Assembly (NCBI GenBank): GCA_937907455.1 | Contig: CALESQ010000078.1 | Location: 1 to 64,000, forward strand | Direction of reading: 5' to 3' | DNA from: an uncultured Caldilineales bacterium | GTDB lineage: Bacteria > Chloroflexota > Anaerolineae > JAAEKA01 | Length of the DNA: 64,000 bases | Part shown: positions 23,587-30,481 of the stretch, in pieces | Position numbering within the stretch: position 1 is the stretch's first letter | Layout of the letters: each line of letters begins with the position of its first letter | Program-made: the position numbers and the translations under genes | Notes under the pieces: model-generated | The model's database searches: none | The model's input: the letters and a program-made list of their open reading frames with translations, nothing else | What the model was told of the DNA's origin: nothing

Positions 23587-24939
23587 TTATTGTGAGCCAA
23601 TCAGCGCCAGCATGGCTTCGTTGGAGACAAACTTGAAATCCTCCAGGCCAAGCCGCTGCATCTCAGCCTGTTCTGCCGCGGTCAGCACCGCCAGATCATG
23701 CTGCACCACCACGCGTTTTCCCAGTTGAGCCAAACGTGCCTCAACAGCAGCAACCTGGTCGGCCAGCACGGTGGCATCCGACGCAGGTTGTGTTTGCAGA
23801 TAAGCCAACGTGGCCTGCGCGCCCAGCGTGCCATCCTTGCGCGCTACACCCACCAGGCCATCGCTGGCCTTGCGTGCCCAACCGGCAACAAAAACATCGG
23901 CAATGACTGCGCCGGCTGCCGGGTCGAACGCTTCGTAGGAGTTGCCCTCCATAGGATAGCGCGGCGTCGGGTTCTTGACGTATTCGTTCCACTCGGTAGG
24001 CAGGCCAAACGTCTCGTCCACGCGGTCGCCGATGCAGAAAATCACGGTATCTACGGGGATGATGCGGCGCGTGCCCAGGCTGCGGGCCTTGGTATCGCCG
24101 TTAGCCGCCACCAGCTTGGTATCTTCCACCTCCAGGCCGCTGACGTTGCCGTTGGCATCGCCAATGATGGCTGTGGGTGAAGCAAGAAAATCAAATTGCA
24201 GCACCGTGTCTGAGGTGGGCGGATCGGCTTTATCAGCCGCAGACAGGATGTATTGCTCGGCCGCGGCGGGATCTTGCCCCACCGCCTGCATCAGCAGAGC
24301 CACGCGCTCGATCTCGTTGTGCAGAGCCGCCAAATCAATGTTGGCAGTGACCGGCACCAGCTCCTTTTTGGTGAATTTCACTTCGGCAGGGCCGCGGCGG
24401 GCCGTGGCAATTATCTCAGCTACTTTGACATCGCGGATCAGCCAATGGGCTATGTCCATCATCACGTTGCCCACGCCGACGGTAGCCACGCGCTGGCCGA
24501 TCTTGAAGGCTTGCTGGCTGAAAGGTGGCAGGCGATTGTAGTGATATACAATGTCCTTGGCATGGTAGACACCGGCCAGCTCTTCGCCGGGCAGCCCCAG
24601 CCATTTGGTTCCCTGCGCCCCGACCGTTACCAGGATGGCCTGGCAACCCAGCGCGCGCAGATCGTCCAGGCTAAGATCGCCCTGCTGTCCCACGCTGACA
24701 TTGCCGAAATAGCGAATGCCTGGATGCGCCAAAATCCCCTGAAACTGCTTGCGCAGACCCTCTTTCATTTTTATTTTGTCGTGGTAGATGCCATATTCGG
24801 CCAACCCACCAGGTTTAATATCACGGTTAAACAACAAGACCTCGGCCCCGGCATCGGCCAGGGTTTTGGCGGCGTACAGGCCTGCCGGGCCTGCACCAAC
24901 TACGGCTATCAGATGGCTCGCGCCGGTGCGATCACTCAC
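23587..24939 (-). CDS. Ferredoxin-NADP reductase-like flavoprotein (adrenodoxin reductase type)
   Basis: 450 residues with FAD-binding AVVGAGPAGLYAAKTLA near the N-terminus, an FNRDIKPGGLAEYGI segment, and an NADP-binding TVGVGNVMMDIAHWLI fold (about 150), matching the FprA/adrenodoxin-reductase and glutamate-synthase-small-subunit group. I chose the GTG at 24939 over a TTG six codons earlier because GGAGG lies 5 bases before it. The last 70 residues extend beyond the usual fold and end in a helical LTAAEQAEMQRLG segment. It probably moves electrons between NADPH and ferredoxin, but a glutamate-synthase-like partner role is possible. Confidence 0.85.
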   Translation of the reverse strand: MSDRTGASHLIAVVGAGPAGLYAAKTLADAGAEVLLFNRDIKPGGLAEYGIYHDKIKMKEGLRKQFQGILAHPGIRYFGNVSVGQQGDLSLDDLRALGCQAILVTVGAQGTKWLGLPGEELAGVYHAKDIVYHYNRLPPFSQQAFKIGQRVATVGVGNVMMDIAHWLIRDVKVAEIIATARRGPAEVKFTKKELVPVTANIDLAALHNEIERVALLMQAVGQDPAAAEQYILSAADKADPPTSDTVLQFDFLASPTAIIGDANGNVSGLEVEDTKLVAANGDTKARSLGTRRIIPVDTVIFCIGDRVDETFGLPTEWNEYVKNPTPRYPMEGNSYEAFDPAAGAVIADVFVAGWARKASDGLVGVARKDGTLGAQATLAYLQTQPASDATVLADQVAAVEARLAQLGKRVVVQHDLAVLTAAEQAEMQRLGLEDFKFVSNEAMLALIGSQ

Positions 24940-24953
24940 GGGGTCCTCCGAAG

Positions 24954-24995
24954 ACAAAAATGAAGTGCATCACAGGGGCTGTGATGCACTTCATT
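24954..24995 (-). terminator. Intrinsic terminator of the small-membrane-protein operon
   Basis: A perfect 16-base inverted repeat (24959-24974 with 24980-24995), 5-base loop. On the minus strand it ends in ATTTTTG, so it terminates transcription coming from 26434-25033 just before the reductase gene. Confidence 0.85.
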
Positions 24996-25032
24996 ATAAC
25001 GACAAGAGAAAGTTTGCACAAGTTTTGCAGGC

Positions 25033-25257
25033 TTATGCCTTGATGGGTCGTCCGGCAATCAGGTTGTTGGCTTGCTTCACCAGAGCCACCATAGCCGCGC
25101 CCAACTGCACATAGGTACTGATGCCGGCTGAGTTGCGCAGCTTCTCGTCCTCCTGTGCGGTCATCAACACGATGCTAGCCAGTGCGCCGATCACCGCGCC
25201 GGTGACGGCCCCGATCGCGACACCGGGTAAAGAGATTTTCTCACGTTTGGAAAACAT
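25033..25257 (-). CDS. Small glycine-rich membrane protein
   Basis: 74 residues. A Gly/Ala-rich transmembrane helix (about 11-32, VAIGAVTGAVIGALASI) with a GxxxG-like pattern, then an amphipathic tail rich in Asn, Ala and Lys. It resembles in outline YtxH/gas-vesicle-type small proteins, without certainty. Its start codon lies directly after the stop of the next upstream gene. Confidence 0.6.
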   Translation of the reverse strand: MFSKREKISLPGVAIGAVTGAVIGALASIVLMTAQEDEKLRNSAGISTYVQLGAAMVALVKQANNLIAGRPIKA

Positions 25258-25572
25258 TTATTCCTCCGAAAGTGGTTTAGATGCGAAGGCCGCGGCAGCC
25301 GGAGTTACAGCCTGCTTAACCATAGCCTCGGCGCGAGCGCGGCGCGCATCCAGGCGGATGAATGGCTCAGCCACTTTGTGGCTGGCTGTGTCGGTGATGT
25401 CGGCCAGTTGTTGCGATTTTTCCTGCACTACGGGGGTGAAACTCTGCACCTTGCTGCGTACCACCGCCGTAGCTTTAGCCATGAGCGCAGTCAGGATCAC
25501 CACAAACACCAGCAGTACCAGGGCTTGCAGGGTCAGGAAGATAAGGGCAATATCTACGCCGGTTTCCAGCAT
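25258..25572 (-). CDS. Small membrane protein with one N-terminal helix
   Basis: 104 residues from the ATG at 25572, with GGAG 12 bases upstream; a longer frame would overlap the preceding gene. Residues 6-33 (ALIFLTLQALVLLVFVVILT) are one transmembrane helix, followed by a charged helical tail. It is located between a cyanophycinase-like gene and another small membrane protein; together they look like an operon ended by the terminator at 24954. Function unknown. Confidence 0.65.
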   Translation of the reverse strand: MLETGVDIALIFLTLQALVLLVFVVILTALMAKATAVVRSKVQSFTPVVQEKSQQLADITDTASHKVAEPFIRLDARRARAEAMVKQAVTPAAAAFASKPLSEE

Positions 25573-25588
25573 GGTCAGGTATCTCCGC

Positions 25589-26434
25589 TTAAAACGAGCT
25601 GCGCGCGGGCAGCGGCAACACCAGTTCCGGCGGCAGCACGCGGTGCGTTTCCGGGTCATAGCGATGGTCAGGAGGCAACTCCACCACGCGCAGGCCCTCG
25701 GCCTCGAACGGCGCGCCGGCCGTCCAGGTCGGCAGGTTGGTGTCGGTCATATGGCTGCCATCTATAATCTGCACCGCAGCCAGCCCCACCACCTCCAGCA
25801 GCACATCGGCGCGGCGGATGATGGCCGCGCGGTCAGGCAGGCCGATGCCCAGCAAGTAGGGGTTGCTGGCAATAGCCATGCGCAGCAACCCGCCGCGGGT
25901 GGCGGGGTCAAAATGAGCCGCCATCAACATGCGGTTGCTAAGCCCCAAGCCGGGCGCCATGCAGGGATAGGGCGAATCGTCGCGATATACCAGCATGTGG
26001 TTACCCAGGAAGGCCGCCGAGCCGCCCACTCCGCCCACGGTTTTGCCACAGGCGTTGGCGCGGCGAATGGCAGTAGCCAGGGGTGTGCCGCCAATGCGCG
26101 TAGACCATTTCAGCGGGTGGCCGCCGGACAGAAACACCGCGGTGCTATGTTCGATGGCATGTAAAATGGCCGGGTCGTGACCGCTGGCGCGGTCGCGCAG
26201 CTCCAAAAGCTGTACACGCGCTGACTCAAGGTCGCGGAAGGCTGCGGCATAGCCATAGTCTGCTTCGCTGGCGCCCTCAACGTTGGTAGTGAGCACTACA
26301 ATGCGCGCGCCATAACCGCCTGCCAGATTCCAAAACGCCTGACGCGCATAATCGTTGTAGATACTGTGTTCTGCGCCGCCGTCATAGAAAACTGCGCCGC
26401 GTACATAGCCATCGGGAACAGGAGAAGGTGACAT
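25589..26434 (-). CDS. Cyanophycinase-like peptidase S51 family protein
   Basis: 281 residues of the class I glutamine amidotransferase-like fold. The segment VFLSGGHPLKW followed by KTVGGVGGSAAFLGNHML (about 133-150) corresponds to the S51/cyanophycinase pattern in which the nucleophile Ser lies in G.SAG; here it reads GGSAA. No signal peptide. Cyanophycinases cleave beta-Asp-Arg; whether this one acts on cyanophycin is unknown, since no cyanophycin synthetase is in the window. It begins the operon of 25033-26434. Confidence 0.75.
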   Translation of the reverse strand: MSPSPVPDGYVRGAVFYDGGAEHSIYNDYARQAFWNLAGGYGARIVVLTTNVEGASEADYGYAAAFRDLESARVQLLELRDRASGHDPAILHAIEHSTAVFLSGGHPLKWSTRIGGTPLATAIRRANACGKTVGGVGGSAAFLGNHMLVYRDDSPYPCMAPGLGLSNRMLMAAHFDPATRGGLLRMAIASNPYLLGIGLPDRAAIIRRADVLLEVVGLAAVQIIDGSHMTDTNLPTWTAGAPFEAEGLRVVELPPDHRYDPETHRVLPPELVLPLPARSSF

Positions 26435-26742
26435 ACTGCTATTGTACCGATGTAGGGGCGACTGTCAATCCTGCACAAAGGCTTTTCTAAAGTCTGTGAG
26501 AATACTCATCTGCGCGAAAACGCCGCAGCATGGCGCCTGGCCCAACAACGCCATTCACTGACGATCGCTATCGGGGCAAACGTTATTCCCGGACAGGTTT
26601 CAGCAGACAATATGACTTTTGTCATGTTCTTAATCCTATCCTTGTGGTATCTTGAACGAACAATGAATTAGCCGCACAGGCTTGCTGTGGCGCGCTTCCT
26701 CTCAGGGTCGCTGCAGCCGGTCTGGCTCAAACGGAGACTTTC
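26435..26742. other. Intergenic region between divergent operons
   Basis: 308 bases with no gene. It should hold promoters for the cyanophycinase-like gene (leftward) and the formate operon (rightward); none with a good -35/-10 pair is visible for the rightward side. It contains the palindrome ATGAC-TTTT-GTCAT (26612-26625) and, at 26583-26598, a copy of one end of the MITE-like element found at 57761-57882. Confidence 0.6.
26612..26625. promoter_or_regulatory. Candidate operator upstream of the formate operon
   Basis: A perfect 5-base dyad ATGAC/GTCAT with a 4-base centre, 118 bases ahead of the first formate gene. The dyad size fits an FNR/CRP-family dimer site, but neither consensus is met. 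Confidence 0.35.
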
Positions 26743-27252
26743 ATGACCAGTCGCCCCATTGCCGCGGCGTCCCCTGCCACGCCGGAAGTGGATTTATCCC
26801 TGCTGGACCCGGTTTTTGAGCAGTACCAGGGTCAGCGGGGTGCTTTGATTCCCGTGCTGCAGCAGGCGCAGCAGCTCTATGGGTATTTGCCTAAATCGGC
26901 GTTGGCGCTGATAGCCCGACGCATGGGCATTGCCGTCAGCAAGGTCTACGGGGTGGCTACCTTCTACGCCCAGTTCTATTTTGAACGCCGCGGCCGCCAT
27001 GTGGTGCGCGTATGTGATGGCACCGCCTGCCATGTCAAAGGCACGCCGCTGCTGCTGAACGCTATCGAAGATGGCTTTCACATCATGCCGGGCGAAACCA
27101 CCCCCGACGGCGAACTGACTGTGGAGATTGTCTATTGCCTGGGGTCGTGCGCACTGGCCCCGGTGGTGGTACTGGACGGCCAGGTGATGGGCCGCGTGCG
27201 CCAGGATGGCATGATGAAAGCCGTGCGTAAACAGATCACGCCGCAACCTTGA
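26743..27252 (+). CDS. NuoE/FdsG-like 2Fe-2S diaphorase subunit
   Basis: 169 residues of the thioredoxin-like NuoE fold. Four cysteines bind a 2Fe-2S cluster: CDGTAC (about 92 and 97) and CLGSC (about 133 and 137), matching C-x4-C...C-x3-C. The N-terminal helical part (LIPVLQQAQQLYGYLP) is conserved in NuoE, HoxE, HndA and FdsG. It lies 3 bases before the larger diaphorase subunit and would pass electrons between formate dehydrogenase and NAD. The product is cytoplasmic. Confidence 0.9.
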   Translation: MTSRPIAAASPATPEVDLSLLDPVFEQYQGQRGALIPVLQQAQQLYGYLPKSALALIARRMGIAVSKVYGVATFYAQFYFERRGRHVVRVCDGTACHVKGTPLLLNAIEDGFHIMPGETTPDGELTVEIVYCLGSCALAPVVVLDGQVMGRVRQDGMMKAVRKQITPQP

Positions 27253-27255
27253 TGT

Positions 27256-29190
27256 ATGATGACAACGACTCTTTCCCTGGCGCAGGCACGCGCCGAAGCT
27301 AAACAACGCTGGCAAAACGGTAGCGAAGCTGATTTGCTCATCACTGTGGGGATGGGCACCTGTGGCGTGGCAGCGGGTGCGGCCGAGGGTCTGGCCGCCA
27401 CGCAACGCGAGCTGGATCGCCGCGGCCTGCGCGGCCACATCCGCCCGGTGGGCTGTGTGGGCATGTGTTCCTACGAGCCGATGATCGAGCTGGAAGCGCC
27501 AGGCCGGGCGCGCATCAACTATGGCAATGCCATTGCCAAGCACATCCCGCAGATTTTTGCCCATTACCTGGAAGGCAAGCCACTGGTCAAGGCTGTGATC
27601 GTGGGCGAGGTAGTGGCGACGGTGAGCGAAGCCAACGGCCAACACCTGCATTCGCTCAGCTTTGTGGAACCCGGCAGCGAGCAACGCATCGCCTTTCAGC
27701 GCAAGCAATTGCGTATTGTGCTTAGCAACTGCGGCTTGATTGATCCTGAAAGCCTGGATGACTATCTGGCGCTGGGCGGCTATCAGGCGCTGGAGCGTGC
27801 CCTGCTGACGATGACGCCGGAGCAGGTAGTGGATGAAGTGACGCGCTCTGGCCTGCGCGGACGAGGCGGCGGCGGCTTTTCGGCAGGTGTGAAGTGGGGC
27901 CTGGCGCGCAAAACGCAGCGTTGGCCCAAGTATGTGATCTGCAATGCCGACGAAGGCGACCCAGGTGCGTTCATGGATCGCTCGGTGCTGGAGGGTGACC
28001 CTCATTCGGTGATCGAAGGCATGACTATTGCTGGCTATGCCATCGGCGCGCAGATGGGCTATGTGTATTGCCGCGCCGAGTACCCGCTGGCGATCAGTCA
28101 CCTCAACACGGCGCTGCAGCAGGCGCGCGCGCTGGGCTTGCTGGGCAAAAACATCCTGGGTTCCGGCTTCAACTTCGACATTGCCGTGAAGGAAGGCGCT
28201 GGCGCTTTTGTCTGCGGGGAAGAAACCGCGCTGATGGCATCAATTCAGGGTGGCCGCGGCCAGCCCTGGCCGCGGCCACCCTATCCCGCGGTGGCGGGTT
28301 TGTGGCAACAACCCAGCAATGTCAACAACGTTAAAACCTACGCCTATACCCCGCGCATTTTGCGCATGGGCGCAGAGTGGTTCCGCTCGCTGGGCACCGC
28401 AGGCAGCCCCGGCACCGCCGTGTTTGCCCTCACCGGCCAGGTGGCGCGCACCGGGCTGATCGAAGTGCCGATGGGTATCAGCCTGCGCGAGATTATTGAC
28501 GATGTAGCGGGAGGTGTGCCGCAGCCGAAAACCTTCAAAGCGGTGCAGACGGGCGGGCCGCTGGGCGGTTGCCTGCCTGATCCGTTCCTGGACACACCGG
28601 TAGATTTCGACTCGCTGCGCGCTGCCGGTGCGGTGATGGGTTCAGGCGGCATGATTGTAGCCGACCAGGGCACCTGCATGGTGGAGTTTGCCAAATACTT
28701 CATGCAGTTTACCTGCGACGAAAGCTGCGGCAAATGCCCACCCTGTCGCATCGGCAGCACGCGTATGCTGGAGGTGCTGGAGCGTATCACCGACGGCCAC
28801 GGACAGATGGAAGACCTGGACACCATCCGCAGGCTGGCTACAGGGATGCAACAAGGCTCGCTGTGCGCGCTGGGGCAGCTTGCGCCGTCGCCGGTGCTTT
28901 CCACGCTGCAACATTTCGAACACGAGTACATTGCCCACATTCGCGATCACCAATGCGCGGCACATACCTGCAAGGCGCTAATCACCTACGAAGTGATCCC
29001 AGAGCTGTGCACCGGCTGCATGGTGTGTGCGCGCAACTGCGGGGCCGACGCTATTTTCGGTGCCAAACTAGAGACACACGTGATTGACCCGGCGCTGTGC
29101 GAACGCTGCGGCCTGTGCATGGAGGTGTGCAACTTCGACGCCATCCAAATCATCTCACCGCGCCTTGCAGAACTACGACTTACCAGCTAA
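27256..29190 (+). CDS. HydB/NuoF-like NADH-binding flavoprotein subunit
   Basis: 644 residues. Domains in order: an N-terminal thioredoxin-like 2Fe-2S domain (about 25-120, GTCGVAAG and CVGMCSYEP), the NuoF NAD/FMN fold (RGRGGGGFSAG, CNADEGDPGAF), an SLBB domain, the CGKCPPCRIG 4Fe-4S site (about 494-503), and a C-terminal pair of 4Fe-4S motifs (CTGCMVCARNC and CERCGLCMEVC). This layout matches HydB/HndC of bifurcating hydrogenases and HylB of clostridial formate dehydrogenase clusters better than the shorter FdsB. It should accept or donate NAD(H) electrons for the formate dehydrogenase at 30482, possibly also ferredoxin. Confidence 0.92.
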   Translation: MMTTTLSLAQARAEAKQRWQNGSEADLLITVGMGTCGVAAGAAEGLAATQRELDRRGLRGHIRPVGCVGMCSYEPMIELEAPGRARINYGNAIAKHIPQIFAHYLEGKPLVKAVIVGEVVATVSEANGQHLHSLSFVEPGSEQRIAFQRKQLRIVLSNCGLIDPESLDDYLALGGYQALERALLTMTPEQVVDEVTRSGLRGRGGGGFSAGVKWGLARKTQRWPKYVICNADEGDPGAFMDRSVLEGDPHSVIEGMTIAGYAIGAQMGYVYCRAEYPLAISHLNTALQQARALGLLGKNILGSGFNFDIAVKEGAGAFVCGEETALMASIQGGRGQPWPRPPYPAVAGLWQQPSNVNNVKTYAYTPRILRMGAEWFRSLGTAGSPGTAVFALTGQVARTGLIEVPMGISLREIIDDVAGGVPQPKTFKAVQTGGPLGGCLPDPFLDTPVDFDSLRAAGAVMGSGGMIVADQGTCMVEFAKYFMQFTCDESCGKCPPCRIGSTRMLEVLERITDGHGQMEDLDTIRRLATGMQQGSLCALGQLAPSPVLSTLQHFEHEYIAHIRDHQCAAHTCKALITYEVIPELCTGCMVCARNCGADAIFGAKLETHVIDPALCERCGLCMEVCNFDAIQIISPRLAELRLTS

Positions 29191-29252
29191 TGTTACGCAG
29201 CAGGTCGGCGGTCGAGTAGATAATACTTTATTCCCACCAGGAAACGCTTTTC

Positions 29253-30128
29253 ATGAACACCCAAAATCCTCCAGTCAGCATGGATGCCTTTATTCCGCCG
29301 GAAATGGCGGTGAGGGCCGAAGAAATCGGCGTGAAGAAGGCCATGATGGGGCCACGCAACACCGTGGCCCTGGCTGTGTTGGCCGGTGCATTTATCGCAC
29401 TCGGCGCGGTCTTTTCCACCACCGCAGTGGCCGGGCTGGCCGGCAGCGTACCCTACGGCATCATCCGTGTCATTGCCGGCTTGGCCTTCTGCCTGGGCCT
29501 GATCCTGGTGGTGGTGGCGGGCGCTGAGCTGTTCACCGGCAACAACCTGATCGTGATGGCCTGGGCCGACGGGCGCTTGAAATTGAGCCATGTGCTGCGC
29601 AACTGGACGTTGGTGTATGTGGGCAATTTCATCGGTTCGTTTGCCACGGCGGTAATGATGCTGCTCGGCAAGCAATATACCTTCAGCAACGGCGCTGTGG
29701 GCCTCACTGCGCTCAACATTGCCGCAAGCAAATGCACTCTGGATTTTGTCCAGGCGCTGATGTTGGGCATTCTGTGCAATGCGTTGGTGTGCCTGGCGGT
29801 ATGGCTGTGTTTCAGCGCCCGCACCACCACCGACAAAATCCTGTCCATTGTCTTTCCCATCACAGCGTTCGTGGCCGCGGGCTTTGAACACAGCATTGCC
29901 AACATGTATTTCATCCCGATTGCTCTGCTGATCAAGGCCACGGCTGCGCCGCAGTTCTGGAGCGCTATCGGCAAAACCGCAGCAGACTACAGCAGCGTGA
30001 CCTGGGGCAACTTCCTCGTTGCCAATCTGCTGCCTGTGACCATCGGCAATATCATCGGCGGCGCGGTGATGGTGGGTCTGGTCTATTGGTTCATCTACAT
30101 CCGCAAAGGCTGGACGAAGACAGCGTAA
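29253..30128 (+). CDS. focA: Formate/nitrite transporter (FocA family)
   Basis: 291 residues with six hydrophobic segments and the FNT signature AELFTGNN (about 90-97) plus GFEHSIANMYFIP (about 209-221), which lines the channel. FNT proteins form pentameric channels for formate or nitrite. Placement between the diaphorase subunits and the formate dehydrogenase catalytic gene makes formate the probable substrate. It has its own GGAAA-type ribosome site 9 bases upstream. Confidence 0.93.
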   Translation: MNTQNPPVSMDAFIPPEMAVRAEEIGVKKAMMGPRNTVALAVLAGAFIALGAVFSTTAVAGLAGSVPYGIIRVIAGLAFCLGLILVVVAGAELFTGNNLIVMAWADGRLKLSHVLRNWTLVYVGNFIGSFATAVMMLLGKQYTFSNGAVGLTALNIAASKCTLDFVQALMLGILCNALVCLAVWLCFSARTTTDKILSIVFPITAFVAAGFEHSIANMYFIPIALLIKATAAPQFWSAIGKTAADYSSVTWGNFLVANLLPVTIGNIIGGAVMVGLVYWFIYIRKGWTKTA

Positions 30129-30166
30129 GCGGTGAGTAGTAATTAGTGACCCTGGTAATCAAGCTA

Positions 30167-30388
30167 ATGAAACCCGATAACTGGGAACCTCCACATATCA
30201 AGGAACAGCGTTTTCAGAAGCGTGTTCGCACGGTTGGCACAGGCTGTATTCTGTTCATGTTGATACCCATTTTCATGTATGGCATCTGGCTTTTCAGCGG
30301 TGATGAAGATCCATCCTTGTTATGGGCGATTCCACTGGCCTTGATTGCACTGCTTGTAGTTTTGGCCAATGCCAAACGCAAACTGTAG
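30167..30388 (+). CDS. Small membrane protein in the formate operon
   Basis: 73 residues from the ATG at 30167; a GTG seven codons earlier is possible and no strong ribosome site separates them. Two hydrophobic segments (GCILFMLIPIFMYGIWLF and PLALIALLVVLANA) around a short acidic loop. No family recognised. Its position between focA and the catalytic formate dehydrogenase gene is the only clue to its role. Confidence 0.55.
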   Translation: MKPDNWEPPHIKEQRFQKRVRTVGTGCILFMLIPIFMYGIWLFSGDEDPSLLWAIPLALIALLVVLANAKRKL

Positions 30389-30481
30389 CAAAGTACTTAG
30401 TTCATATCCACCCCAGGATATGCACAAGATTGACGAAGCGCTTAAAATCGTTTTCCCGCTCAAATCATTTTCACATCTGCC

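Noticed and set aside
26794..28101. Long minus-strand open frame opposite the diaphorase genes (about 435 codons)
   Set aside because: Antisense to two convincing genes, with no recognisable motif.
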